Below are positions 1 to 12,339 of a DNA stretch of 64,000 bases, one piece after another; positions within the stretch are counted from its first letter, which is position 1, and every line of letters starts with the position of its first letter. Origin of the DNA: Dryomyza anilis. Lineage: Eukaryota; Arthropoda; Insecta; Diptera; Dryomyzidae. The position numbers were made by a program, and so were the translations under genes. The notes beneath the pieces are model-generated. The model was not told the DNA's origin. It made no database searches and worked only from the letters and a program-made list of their open reading frames with translations. The stretch is from contig OX638131.1 of NCBI GenBank assembly GCA_951804985.1, positions 86,564,349-86,628,348 on the forward strand, given 5' to 3'.

Positions 1-960
1 CGCGATAAGGCTGATTAACTTTAAGGGGTACCTATTACATATACAGATTTTATAATTCAATAAAATTATATATTATATGTGAAACTAGATTTATAATTCT
101 ATGATTCCACTTACTTTGTTTTTGAAAATTACTCTTTAAGACTTCAGATTAAATACAAATTTACGCTTACGATTTTTGATTTAAATTTTCTTTTGTGGTG
201 CTCATTTTAATCAATATAACTTTTTTGTCTATCCATTATTCATAGAATTTTCAACTAAGCCTTAAACCAGTAGAATTCAGCTTTGCATAAATGTATTACT
301 TTCCGTGGGTTTGCCTCAGTATCATTCAATAGAGTCAAATGAAGATCACCTACTAAATTTTGATACTTTTAAAATAAAATAAAATATTTTCCTGATACGG
401 ATTTGCAAGACCAAAGTAAAAGGAAGTATAGAAATATAGATCAAGTCTGATATAAGATATGTATTTTTATTTAATTATGAAAATCATAAATGTTATGCAA
501 CAAATAATAGGTCTACTTTAATATTGATATTTTTTGCATTTGACTGGTCATAACTTTGGTCAGATTAATCCGAATTTCATGTGGTTTATTTAAAAATATT
601 ATCTTAAGTATTCTCAATGGAATACAAAAAAAAATTTCATCGAAAACTAAAATCTTAAAACCAAAAAATGTAAAAAAAACTCATTTATTGCCATATATTT
701 GTTTTACGTAATAACTCAAAAACTTGAGGCAATCGGAAAAAACTGAGTATGAGATAGTGATTAGAATCATACTTAGATCGCATATACATTTTTTTTGTTG
801 TACTGTGTAATCAAAAAATGTACCAAGAATCAAATTACTTTTTGATTATTTCTAATCGTTATTAAAATTTTTGATTACGACTACTAAAGAATCGTAATCA
901 AAAGTAATCGTAATCCAACCTTTACATCTCAGCTAGGGATATACATAACATATAAAATTA
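1..960. repeat. AT-rich dispersed repeat segment, no gene
   Basis: No reading frame here looks coding. Bases ~80-260 are paralogous to ~25,865-25,965 joined to ~27,261-27,300, the sequence on both sides of the second Tc1-like transposon. Both carry TAATTC[TC]ATGATTCC, then an AGATTAAAT block, then TTTTAATCA. This stretch is therefore an empty-site copy of the repeat into which that transposon inserted. The block near 545-600 (TTTGGTCAGATTAATCCGAA) recurs in reverse complement near 25,635-25,660, so the family has arms in both orientations. Identity of the repeat is unknown. Confidence 0.5.
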
Positions 961-2884
961 ACAGTATAATTCTCAATATTCCCACTACTTTTCCCCCATG
1001 ATAAATGAGTATTCTCATGCCCTAATTAGTGTTTGTAACCGTAGCTACTCAAGACCCCGCCCTCCACTAGTACAAACACTAAATTCTCACTTCATATTCC
1101 ACAAAAACACACGCACACCATATTAATTGGTTACATCCATTAAATCCCTGCACTGATTGAGATCTTTAAAGTGCGCTTCAGTTTTTTACGATGTTTCGAA
1201 ATAAATTTCATGTGATGCGCGACAAAAATGAAGTTTCGAGCACCGCGCGCCGCCGGCAACGCCAAACAGGCGACGATCGACGATGACGAAAGTAGCGACT
1301 TTTTGTTGTTTTCAATATTTTTCTTTGGTATATTTTTATATAACCATAATCATGAGATCGTTTGTTTTGCATTTAATTTTTTCATTTTCGTTTTTCTGAA
1401 GTGGCTACGCAGGGATCAAAGCATTTTCCCAATGTCTTGCGTGCACTCTGAGCGCTTCAGACCGAGCTCCGAGGAGCCAGAGCGCATATAAATTTAATTG
1501 TCAAAAGGTTTTTGTGTTTTTTTTTTATTTGTTTCAGTATTTCTTTTCGACTGATAAGCGCCGCTAACGTATTAAGAAGGTATACGATACGGTACCGACT
1601 GCTCATAAAATGCCGCTGTTTATTAATTCAATTGAAGAAAATTTAATTAAAATTCATTAATTTTCACCAAATACAATGTTTACAGTGTACTGTTAACACT
1701 TGGTAAATATTGTGCCACACCAATTATCCGCTGATCGCACACCACCGATCACACGAAGTCTTTATACTCGAATCGGGCACAAAATATTATTATCATCTGT
1801 CGGATGTTTGAGCAACTGTTTTTTTGTTTCCTCTTTTATGACAATCATTGTTTGTACTATACGGATTGAGCAATTTTTATTATCAAATCTTTGTGTTTTT
1901 CCTATTTTTATTTAGCTTCAACCCAATTTAATATTTTGCTCAATATTTGCCTAGATCATACAATTAAAAATATTGTATGATCGCTATAGTACGTGTGGCA
2001 CTTGTTATATCCGTTTGCGAAATCTGCGAGAGTTTTTATATTTGGAGCGGATCTTCGACGACATGTGTTTTAATTTTTTAATCAAATATTTAAATTGTTT
2101 ATGGGGGTGCTTTAATTAATTTTTTGAAATAGAGTATAATTGTCACAATGTTTTATTGATTGTAGTTTTATGTTAAATAGTTAATTTTAAAAGTCAACAT
2201 TCGTACAATTTCATTAATTTTCTATTATCACAAAAACTATAAATAATGCAAATATGGAACTGTTTGTGAATTTGTAAAATATTAGTTTAGTGTTTTGCGA
2301 CGATTTATTTCAATTTTCGGATAAACATGCAAATGTAATAATAATGCGATAATTGTATAATTAAAATTAATTTCGTAATCAAAATGTGTAGGTCTTACCA
2401 GAATCGAACTAGTTTGATATTCCTACGTAACTCTTCGTTTTTTTTTGTTCTAAAAAATTAAACCGGCCTACAATGTCCCAATTTCACTTTAAGCTTGCCA
2501 AAAGTCATGACCAATATAAATAGGATATTGAATTTTGAATATACGTTTTATATATGATAACGAACTCTTCTAGGAAAAATGGGAACAAATCGAGCAACTG
2601 CCACGCCTTCCTCCTGTACAAATGGTAATAAAAAATTTCGAAAATATCTCAAAACTTTTTATATTTTGTATGAAGATACAAAATATAATGTGATACATTA
2701 AGAAATTAACCTTTTTTTGAACTGCCACACTCACTATTTGTAAAATAGTGTAAAAAAATACAAAAATAAAATAATAAATTTGAATTACAAAAAAAAAAAA
2801 AATAATAAACAATTAATCAGAATAACAAACAGTATCAGAACCATTCATATTATTTGAGGGATTTTTAGTAATTATATCATTTAT
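961..2884. other. Intergenic, no gene seen; one small hairpin
   Basis: About 1.9 kb with only short open frames lacking coding character or transposon motifs. A slightly GC-richer patch lies at ~1,140-1,490. A hairpin with 11-bp perfect arms (GATCATACAAT / ATTGTATGATC, 7-nt loop) lies at 1,954-1,982. GTGCCACAC at ~1,712 and GTGTGGCAC at ~1,992 are inverted relative to each other and could be remnants of a small element. Nothing else is supportable. Confidence 0.4.
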
Positions 2885-3190
2885 AATAATAATAGTTTGG
2901 CACTACAGTCCTATAAGAACTTAGGCCGAGCTCTCTCACCATTTTAAGCTGTGCGTGTTATATTTGTACTCAAATTGGTGGAACCTACAGTTTATTGCCG
3001 AATCCGAACGGCGGGTAAGAGCTTTTCAGACGCAATGTTTTACTCTCGTAGGTTTGCCATTTACTGCCGAGAGGTAGCGCGGTATAGAAAAATGTTTCTA
3101 TGAAAAGATGTTGTTAGCCCCAGTCCAGACTTGAACCGGGGACCTTTCGGCTCGCAGTCCAACGCACTAACCACTGAGCTACCGCGGCTA
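2885..3190 (-). mobile_element. tRNA-headed SINE, copy a
   Basis: Read on the minus strand, the element opens at 3,188 with a 72-nt tRNA-like head (3,117-3,188). The head holds an A-box-like TAGCTCAGTGG and a B-box-like GGTTCAAGTCT, the two internal RNA polymerase III promoter boxes. A ~200-nt body shared with the four other copies follows, then an ATT-rich tail ending near 2,885. In the tRNA frame the anticodon position reads GCG, but stem mismatches argue against a functional tRNA. Flanking ATCATT-type sequences hint at a weak duplication. The copy sits 50 bp from an unrelated MITE. Confidence 0.85.
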
Positions 3191-3239
3191 ATCATTATTA
3201 TCATTATTATTCTTTATTATTCAAGCAGAAATATGGTTA

Positions 3240-3578
3240 CCCAAGAAACAAAACAGTCCGTTAACGGTGCCGTATACCGAACAGCAATACGGCATACGAT
3301 TCCGTAAACTTTTCGTTTTCTGGATACGAAACGGATTTCTATTCCGTTGGGAGTACGTTTCGATGGTACGTTAACGGACCGTCATACTGGATCAACCACG
3401 GAGTGAGTCCGTTGAGAGTACGTTTCGACGGTACGTTAACGGACCGTCATACTGGATGAAATACGGAGTGAATCTGTTGATGCTACGACGGATACTTGCT
3501 CAATTCTCAATAACCATGCCGTCGATGATGGTATTGTGATTCCGTGATTCCTTAGGCTCCGTATATATTTTTCTTGGG
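3240..3578. mobile_element. MITE with CCCAAGAAA terminal repeats
   Basis: Ends are CCCAAGAAA and its reverse complement TTTCTTGGG, with TA directly outside each end (3,238-3,239 and 3,579-3,580). The interior is CpG-richer than its surroundings. It contains a 65-bp unit (CCGTTG.GAGTACGTTTCGA through GTCATACTGGAT) tandemly repeated twice at 3,343-3,472. There is no coding capacity. TA flanks suggest mobilisation by a Tc1/mariner-like transposase, but no transposase was matched to these ends. Confidence 0.75.
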
Positions 3579-3580
3579 TA

Positions 3581-4036
3581 TGCCTTTGTTATTATTTTTT
3601 AAATCCCGGGACTAATTCTGGTATGCCGACATTCAAATTTTTTAGTCCCGAAATTTCGTGATTGAAAAATAGTTCGGGATTGACATAACTGTTTTAATTT
3701 TTATTCAATGGATGTTCAGTCTTTTTATAAAAAAAGTTTTTTTGTAAAATGCAGTGAAAAATCATAATTTGCATTTTTCTCAAAAACGTTACGTATTGGG
3801 AAAAAACTAAAAACGCAGTACGAATCAGCACATTAAAATTATGTAGAAATGATATGATTGAAGACAGGTAGGAAAAAGGGCTCATTTTGCCGAACAGTGT
3901 AATAGATGAAACGTCAACCTTTAACATATATTCATTTCATAATTTAAAAACGGTAGCTTTTTGAGTTATGTTCTTTTGAAATAAACTTTCTTAAAAACTG
4001 ACCATTAATAAAAACAACATAGTAAGGATATTGTAA
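3581..4036. other. AT-rich spacer, no feature seen
   Basis: Only short spurious frames. A few short inverted matches such as CCCGGGACT and AGTCCCG occur near 3,605-3,650 but give no clear element boundaries. Confidence 0.4.
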
Positions 4037-4480
4037 CCCTAGTGGAAATTTGCCCGATGCGCCATCGGGAAATGATCGGGGTTTCGTCAGGTAACCCCTA
4101 TTAGAGCAAATATGATCATTGCCTTGTCATGCCCTTATCATGCTCACCATAGCAGGGTAAACAGCCAATGGTCCCGATCAAAGCTACATTAGTTGTTCCT
4201 CATAAAGAAATTTTCATCGGGCAATGATCAAGTTTCAATGAGGTATGATATTTTATTTCATCGGGTATTTGTAGTGCTTTCGTATGCTCATGTTTTAACA
4301 AGACAATGGTCAGATAAATAATGATATGGGTACCCGACCAGTACATGATCATTGCCTGAAGTGAGTACATGATCAGGACACTGCGTTACAAGGACATCGT
4401 GGGCCTCGTCATATCCCGATCATCTCAAATAATGACATGATCAGTTCATGAGCATGGCCCTACCAAAATTTCTACTAGGG
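4037..4480. mobile_element. MITE family CCCTAGTAG, copy 1
   Basis: A 444-bp non-autonomous element with imperfect ends CCCTAGTGGAAATTT and AAATTTCTACTAGGG, flanked by AA on both sides (a 2-bp duplication). The interior has many GATCAT and CGATCA words and no reading frame. A second copy at 46,841-47,268 matches along its length but has AT at both flanks. The duplication is therefore 2 bp and not fixed in sequence. Confidence 0.82.
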
Positions 4481-4699
4481 AAGACACATTTTCTGCAATT
4501 TTATTATCTTTAAAATGTGAACTTCATGTTATATTTTGGTTTACTATAGCTGAAGTTACGTTTAATTGATTATTACCACTTTTGTGATATTTATACAGTT
4601 TGTTTTCAAATTTTAAAGCACCAAATCTCTTAAACCACAACATCTTGAAAACTGAAATTTGGTTAATATCTTAATTGTTTCACCATACTTCCAAATTTC

Positions 4700-5892
4700 A
4701 ATGGCAGAAAATAATTTGTGTCAGTTATAGTCAATACAAAATTTATTTAACGCGAAAATGGCAAACGAATCGGAAGTGCGAGAAAATATAATTAAAATTT
4801 TTCAAAAACAACCTAGTTGGTCTTTTAAAAAAATTGCTAAGGAGGTAGGGGCTAACCCTAAGACCATTTCTCGCATTATCAACCGCTTTAAGGAAGACCT
4901 GAGTATTGATCGGAAGAAAGGTTCTGGTAAAAAAAAGGCCCACATGATCGTGAAAAGTCGAAGAAGGTTGTGAATATTTTAAAGAAAGATCCAAGCATAT
5001 CCGGAAGGAAATTGGCGAGAAAGGCGGATTGCTCAGAATCTTTCGTGCGCAGGACTAAGAAAGAAGCTGGGCTGAAGACGTACCAGGTCCAAAAAGTTCC
5101 GGATAGAAATGGCGTCAAGAATGAAACCGCAAAACAACGAGCTAAAAAGCTGAACCAAGATTTTAAAAAAAAAAATCGATTGCTGCATAATGGACGACGA
5201 AACTTATGATTTAGCGGACTTTTCTCAGCTACCTGGGCAGGAATTTTATACAGCCGATTCTCGAGGAAATGTCGCTGAAAAATTCAAATAAAAAAAAAAT
5301 CCCAAAGAAATTCCTTGTTTGGCAGGCAATTTGCTGTTGTGGAAAAGGAGCAGCTCATTCGTGACATCGGGTACAATTAATAGCGAAATATATGTGATGG
5401 AATGCTTGCAAAAGAGATTGCTTCCATTTTTACGACAACATGAAGTGTCCACATTTTTTTGGCCTGACCTCGCTTCATGTCACTACAACAAAACGGCCTT
5501 AGAGTGGATCCAACAAAATGCAGTGATTTTGGTGCCTAGAGAAGCCAATCCACCAAACTGTCCAGAACTCAGACCGATTGGGAGATACTGGGCTTTAGTA
5601 AAAAGGGAGATGAAGACAACAAAAAAAGTGGCCAAAAACATTCAAGACTTTAAAAGAAAGTGGTCTTCTGCAGCTGTGAGGGTGTCGGACACTACCATTA
5701 CAACATTAATGGAAGGGGTTACGGAATAATTTAAACTTTTTATTAAAAAATATTAATTTCTGGTTTTTTATATTTTTTTTTTAAATCTAAAAATAATTTG
5801 CAAAATAAAATATTTTATTCTATAAAAATTCGATTACTAGATTTCTAGAATTTTTCATTTTTGTAGCGGACAAATTTATTCGACGCTGTCCT
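4700..5892 (+). mobile_element. Tc1/mariner transposon (ITmD37E type), left-truncated copy
   Basis: Alignment by eye to the full copy at 25,968-27,258 begins abruptly at 4,700 (AATGGCAG). The left ~100 bp, including the left TIR, is missing. The right end is intact: the TIR reverse complement ends at 5,892 and is followed by TA. The two copies are closely similar over their shared length. Without a left end this copy could not be cut out by its own transposase. It lies in AT-rich spacer 220 bp after a MITE. Confidence 0.9.
4758..5729 (+). pseudogene. Degenerate DD37E mariner-like transposase, copy 1
   Basis: The gene is in three frames. From ATG 4,758 there is an N-terminal helix-turn-helix region (residues ~1-60, containing SFKKIAKEVGANPKTISRII), normally the TIR-binding part. 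A one-base loss in the A-run near 4,930 shifts frame; a second A-run near 5,165 shifts it back. The first acidic motif MDDET is at 5,190. An in-frame TAA follows EKFK near 5,291, and another lost A near 5,342 shifts frame again. The second catalytic Asp (WPD) is at 5,466-5,468. The third acidic position, 37 residues later, is mutated: GGG (Gly) where copy 2 has GAG (Glu). The 37-residue spacing and the NPPNCPELRPI block fit the ITmD37E branch of IS630-Tc1-mariner. It cannot be active. Confidence 0.9.
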
Positions 5893-6869
5893 TATTGTAT
5901 GAAACGTCAGTAAAGTCGAAGGAAATACCCTTGATATGCCATTGTTAGTTTTTTATTTATACGGTATGATCTGCAAAATTAATTTTTCTATACACGCACT
6001 ATTCATATGTGTTATTAAAATATTTAGCAATAATTTGTAAAATGATTGCTTTCAACTTTCAAAATCTATTAAATGAAATCTCCACCATATATTCTTATCT
6101 CTAAACTAATTTATATGCTATATGTCATGCTATATGTTCCAAATAAATGAAAAAAACATTAAATATTCACTCAATTTGTAACGCTTGATGAGGAAATTTT
6201 TATGGCTTTTTTCTAGCAGACATGCAGCAATATTAAAAATCAAATCCTAAGAATTATGATTAATAATTTATGATTAAATTCGATTTTGAACATCAAAAAT
6301 ACAGAAACGAAAAAAAAGACACACAGAACACAAAAGAGTTTCCAAGTGTGGGAAACATATGCCATAGAATTTAAAACAAAAACGCATTTATAGAATGTAA
6401 TAAATTTGATAATTGACTTCAATGCACGACCGATTGAAAATGAAAAACTCAACGCCAAAAGACATAAATCTCGTCAAAAGCCAAAACGATAGAAAGAAAA
6501 TCAATAAAAATCAATAATTATATAGAGAACACTCTCTAGGGCCGGATATGTGCATCATAAAAATATTAAAAGAATCAAGAATTTTTTTTGGAAAATCTCA
6601 TTTTGGAAAAGTGTTTTTACAGCAACAACAACAACTTACAGATACAACCAGAGCACCATTTCAATATATCTAAAAGATAAAAGCAAAAAGACCGTTCGTT
6701 ACACTCTATTAGAACCTATCAGCTGCATTGTATCGAATTGTATAACAAAACGAAATGAAAAACACATAAATCTGTGCACATTTGAGAACGACGTTTCAAC
6801 GACAATTGTCATAATAATATTTTTGAAGAATGCGTTTTTAAAAATTTCATATTTCCACATGCCGTTCTG
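5893..6869. other. AT-rich spacer, no feature seen
   Basis: Short open frames only, with biased Asn, Lys, Phe and Ile composition expected of AT-rich DNA. No terminal repeats or tandem arrays were recognised. Confidence 0.4.
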
Positions 6870-7310
6870 CCGTTGAGTATCCCGCAGATGCACTGTCTGC
6901 CGCAGCAAGTAACTGCAGGATACGTTGCACTCACGCCAAATTAAGTCCTGGCGTTAATTTATGAGCGCGCCTTCTCTCTCAACTGTTCATAGTTTTTGAC
7001 ATTTTTGACACATGTGCCGGACTGTCGACGTTCGCTGCACAAGTCGTAGTCAAAAAATATCAAACTGTGCATCCGTCAGTAAAACTGTGGCCTGTAGATG
7101 CAACTGTGACGTCTGGCTTTCATTGAAAAGTACAATTTTTATCTTGAGGTCCTTCTAAATTTGCCTAATTTATGTCTCCCGCATATTTTGCGCTTGTCTG
7201 TGACAATTTTCTTTTCTTTTTCTTACCTTTTTTTCTCATATTTTTGCCAAAAACGTGACACAGCATGCATTAGATACTCGAAGACAAATGTCAACTAGCA
7301 GATAATGAAA
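6870..7310. promoter_or_regulatory. GC-richer single-copy island, possible regulatory DNA
   Basis: Base composition rises above the flanks, with CpG-containing words (GTCGACGTTCG, GCGCGCC). CAGATGC and GTAGATGC words, a GACACATGTGCC block and one TAGATACTCG resemble the vocabulary of the later islands. No frame or splice pattern supports an exon. The call as cis-regulatory DNA is an inference from composition and shared words. Confidence 0.25.
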
Positions 7311-9976
7311 TATTTTTCCCAAATAAAATATTAGTTACACAACAGCGTATTTACGGAACTCCTTTCTCAGCCATATGTATTGAGTTCTACCAAACTCAAA
7401 CGCATTCTCATCTGTTCATTTGTCCGTTTGCTGCCTGTAAATCACTCAATTTTTGACATTTTCAAATTGCGTGACATTGTTTTATTACGTGTGTTCAAAC
7501 GTTCTTCTTTTTTCGTCACCATACGCTGTTGCCTCGTGAAATCGAGCGTTAATTTCTTTCGAAATGCAGGCACTCTTCTAAAACTGTGACCCGCCATCAT
7601 CAACAACAACATCAAGCGCCCTCGTACGCATACCTCTGATCTGATCAAAACTTTACTCTAATCTACATCATTTAATGCTATACGGTTTCTGGTTCGAGTC
7701 CATATTATTTATATTGCTTCCACGCCATTTTGTGAGGCCCCCACAATGTCGTTGTCGTCGTCCATGCCATGTGTCAAATGTGATATGTTGCCTGGAATAT
7801 GTTCTTCTTCATTTCTAATTTTGTTCACTCTTTTTTCTATTTCATCTTTTTGTTGTTTTTGTTATTCTATCATGCCTTAATTTTACCTCAAAGGGTTTTT
7901 TTTTCTATACACCTCAACTTGATTTATGTTTCATTAAAATGTCACAGACTAGAGATAATTTTTGGTATTTTGTACACTAATATTAACATTTTTATGGGAA
8001 TTTAGTTTAAAACTAAGAATTTTTGGGGGAGGTTTTCTGATCTATTGATATGCAATATATTTTGGAATAAGTCAAAATATGAAACTCACAAAGTTATGTC
8101 AACCATTTCGTATTACATACAACACAAACTGATTTAGTATAACATTGGGCATAATTTCATTAGAAACCACTATAATTTAATAAATTAATTTATTTTTCGT
8201 TCAAACGGTGATATTTTAGAAAGTATAAATTAAATATTCTATTCTAAATATTCTAATATTTACTGTCTTTTGAAATTATTTCGTTTTAAATTATTCAAAA
8301 TTCAAAGTGTAATTGAATTTTTGTGATAATTTTGACATAGCTTTTCTAAATTTGAACTCATAAAAACAACTATAAAATCCATAGGAATTCCTATTGATTT
8401 AACGATTTTTTACTATTAAAATTATTCAATGGGATTTTCCCTATTAATATTATAGTGTACGAACTATTAATTTTATAGTGGCGTCACACTATTGATTTTA
8501 TAAGTATTTACTATTAAAAATTAATGTGACATCCTATAAATACTAAAATGTCCCATTGAAAGAATAGTTTATCACATTAAGATAATATACTAATACTATT
8601 ATATCAATGTGATAAAAGTATTAATTGAATTTGTGTTTCCGCTGAAAATGATTGAAAAAAATGTAAACGGGTCAATATTATTGTCTATTAATTTTTTTTT
8701 TATAAAATATTCATTTTTTTATACAATTATAATTAAAATTTTATTCGAAATGCAAATGTGTGCTCGCAATTTTCGCTCTGCCCTCTTCCTGTACTTCGCT
8801 GTAATTCGATGCTATGTAACATGAATGTTATGAAGAAAATCTGTAATTGAATAAATTTAATAATATTAATAAGTTATTATTAATGTTATGTACAAGGATT
8901 TCAATCGTAAATTTATTCATGCTATTGATGCAATGAGAATTCTAATTCTAAATCAATATAACATACCGATTCATTAATTTATCCTATTAAAACAAAAAGA
9001 CAAAACTATAACGACAATAATTTTTATCGTTTAAAGTTCATATTTAACATTGTGATCCTATAGAAGCCATAGGAAATACATACAAATACAATATTTCATT
9101 TCATTTTATACAGTTTATTCAGTTTATTATATTCAGTTTATTATTTAATCCCATGAACTTTATATATAAAATTTTCATCCTGTAGAAACAATATGAAATA
9201 CATACAAAATCAATAGTTTGCTTCATATAACATATTGATACTATAGTCCATCTTATTAAAACAAAATGACAAAACTATAGATACAATACTTTTCCTCCTA
9301 TGAACTTCGTTTTTGGTTCAATTTAACAAGTTATTTAATAAATAGTGATAAAATTAAATCAAGATAATGATGCAAAAATGTGAGCTTACCTTGAATGTAC
9401 GAATGATGCTCCACATTACTGTTGCACAAGGTGCTGTGTCCAAAGTGCCTCTTTGCCGTCCTGTCTTGATTGTACTTGTTTGATTAATGTTCTGTTTTAA
9501 ATTTATTTTTTGTATGTTTTAGTTCTCATTTGTTTTATATCTAGTTATTAAGTACATTTTTTTATTTTTTACATATGCTTTAGGACCAAGCAGAACAAAT
9601 CGTCGAGGACACAACATTCTACAATATCACGGTTACATTTTTACGTATTTAATTACGTACTATTTTGAGAACGTAAAACGTTTAGCAACTTAGTACTTTT
9701 TGACTGTTGATACATATTAGCGACTTCTGTGAAGGAGTTAATAAGCAATAAACATTTTTAATAAAATGATAATATATTTTTTGTTATACTTAATAAATAA
9801 CTTTTGTATGGCCCTGCAATGCTTACATACTTTTTTGATAAAAAAACTTAATATTATTATTTTTTTTTGTATTTTAATACCTTTATTCTCTATGAATACT
9901 TATTTCATTTTTTTTTCTTTAAGCAACATTCAAAAAATACTTTTTTGTATTTTTAATGGTTTTATCACATTAATAT
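7311..9976. other. AT-rich spacer with fold-back-like debris
   Basis: No gene. At ~8,375-8,620 the words CCTATT, ACTATTA and AATGGGA recur in both orientations and resemble sequence at 11,515-11,650 just beyond the fold-back element that follows. This may be an outer, older arm. At 9,055-9,225 a block with GAAATACATACAAA occurs twice about 120 bp apart, a diverged short tandem duplication. GAACGTAAAACG-type sequence near 9,670 shows nothing recognisable. Confidence 0.35.
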
Positions 9977-11513
9977 AATAGTTTATTTAATGTGATTAAA
10001 ACTATTAATAACACTACACAACAGCCATTCTGCGCAGCAGTCAAGGTTGTTTTCGTATTATGTAAAATGACGCCCTTATTCCGAAAATATGGTTTAATAA
10101 TGTTTCTTTGGAAAGGTTTACAAAATATGGGCCAATAACTTTTGGACCGAGCTTTCATAAAGGTGGTCACATATATTTGCAAATAGTTCGCGTTCTAAAT
10201 AACACATATGATCAAGTGTTATATCGAATGAAAGTTAATTGAATATCGATTAGTTTAAGAGAACTCAAAAGGAGAACTTGAAAAAACATTTTTTTCAACA
10301 AAAAATTTAAGAAAAAATTCATTTAAAAAAATGAAAAAAAAAACGAGAAAGTAAGATGATACACAAATTTTAATTTTTCAAAATTAGTTCACACTCTTTC
10401 AAAGAAATTGAGCTATAAATGACAAAAATATATGGATAACATTTGAGGATAAAAAAAGTTATGTGAAAGCAATATAATTGAGTAGGTACTATACAAATAG
10501 GCGTAAAATTAAAAAATAAAAAATGTGAGCGGATCACGATTATATTTTGAGCAACTATTGATAGATGATTGCTTGTATATAATTTTAAATTTTATAACTT
10601 TATCTTTAATACTTAACGAGATATGTGATCCTAAAAAGTAAACCCATATCTCGTAGTGAATGTAGTAGATTACGTTGACTAAATCGACCCATTTTCGAAC
10701 TTTGAATTACTATTCTACTAAAATATATTGAAAATAAATTTCACATTATTCGGAATAACAGTTTTAAAGTTATCGTGTATAGGCGGACAGACAGACATAC
10801 GGTCATATCTAAATCGACTCGGAAAGTGATGTTGACCAAGAAAATATATACTTTTTCATACCAGTCACGCCTACTAAGAGGCGCTAAAATATCCTCACAT
10901 ATATTTTATAACTTGTAAAACATGGATATAGGTTATAAACATATTATGCGATTTTTTTTAGTTAATACTCAATTGTAATGCTTTCACATGATTTTTTCTG
11001 TTCTCAAAATGTATCCATAGATTTGTTTTCTTTTTACTTCATTTTCTTTAGCAATGTACAGGCTAATTTTGCAATATTACAAACTGTGCATCATCTAGCG
11101 TTTTCAAATTTTCGCCATTTTTAAATGTATTTTTTAATAAAATTTGGGTCGACCAAATTTACATTTTTCGAGTTCTTCTATAGAGTTTTCTTAAACCAGT
11201 AAACCAAGTCCAAACTATTGTAAGAAATGTTTATTGAATATTTAATAATCTTTCATTCGATATAACAATTGAGTTTATGGGTTTTATTAAACGCGAGATA
11301 TTTACAAATTTATGTGACCACCTTTTTGAAAGCTCAGTACAAAAGTTATTGCCCGAAATCTCGTAAACCTATCCGTAGAAATTTTTTTAATTCATATATT
11401 CAAATTCTGCGAGTCATTTCCAATAATACAAAAATAATGGAATTTACTGCGCAAACTTTTTTTCTCAATTTGTTGTGTAGTGTAATCAATAGTATTGAAA
11501 TATAAAATAAACT
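9977..11513. mobile_element. Large fold-back element, arms ~350 bp
   Basis: The left arm (~9,977-10,330) and right arm (~11,130-11,513) are inverted, diverged copies. Left AACACTACACAACA matches right TGTTGTGTAGTGT, left AAAGGTGGTCACATA matches right TATGTGACCACCTTT, and left GGAGAACTTGAAAAA matches right TTTTTCGAGTTCTTC. The ~800-bp centre has no reading frame. It contains a dispersed-repeat fragment at ~10,770-10,905 with GACAGACAGAC and ATCGACTC words. A partial third copy of the arm is at 32,380-32,720. No autonomous partner is visible. Confidence 0.7.
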
Positions 11514-11673
11514 ATTGAAACAATAGTAAAATTACTATTTTATCAATAACATGTCCTATTGAATTAATGTTGACCTCCTTATTAGCTAAACAATAGTACA
11601 AAATACTATAAAAACTTTTGAACTAATAGGAAAAACTATTGTTTCGTGTCCTTTAGAATCATGAGTCGTACTA

Positions 11674-12310
11674 TTTATACCCTACACCTATGAGGTACAG
11701 GGTATATTAACTTGGTGCATATATTGTAACGCCTCTTAGGAGGCGTGTCCAGTATCGAAAAGTATATATATTCCTGATCAGCATCACCACCTGAGTCCGT
11801 TTAGCCATCTCCGTCTGTATGTCTGTCTGTCTGTCTGTCCGTTTGTCTTGCTGTCTTGCTTTCCGTATACACGATAACTTGAGAAATACTGCTTAGAATG
11901 CGATGAAATTTCGTTTTAATTCTTTTTTTTTCCAAAAGTTAGTTTTGTCAATGTAAATGAGCCAAATTGGTCAACGGACACGCCCACCTCTCATACAAGT
12001 CACTTTTATATAATTCTTTACGAACTTTACGAACTCGAAAAGTATTCAAGATAGACTAATAAAATTGAAAACGTATTTTTAGAATTCACTTAAAAGTATG
12101 TAATCCAAAAATGGGCGTGATACGCCCACATTTCATTTTTTATTACTGCTCGCTTTTTCGTGGTGGACATTTTATTTGCAAATTATTGAAAACAAAATTA
12201 CGAAATATTAGCCTTAAATCCCTACAAATGTTTATGACATATGGCGTGATCCGCCCACATTTATTTTTCTACATGTTACAATATTTTTTGATTTTTTTTT
12301 CGTTTACATC
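11674..12310 (-). repeat. Dispersed repeat with TATACCCTAC end and (GTCT)n core
   Basis: Starts with TTTATACCCTACACC and a nearby AGGGTATA. It continues through GTAACGCCTCTTAGGAGGCG and a GTCTGTCTGTCTGTC run at ~11,820-11,850, then CGTATACACGATAACTTGA and AAATTGGTCAACGGACACGC. The last two blocks recur in diverged form at 33,205-33,350. Repeats of this build are common in fly genomes, but I cannot assign a class. The distal part (12,100-12,310) is a short duplicated GGCGTGAT.CGCCCACAT block. Confidence 0.55.
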
Positions 12311-12339
12311 AATTTTTTAAATTAATGGGATGTACGTCG

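Noticed and set aside
2400..2440. AGTTCGATTCTGG (minus strand) resembling a tRNA B box
   Set aside because: No A box at proper spacing and no foldable tRNA.
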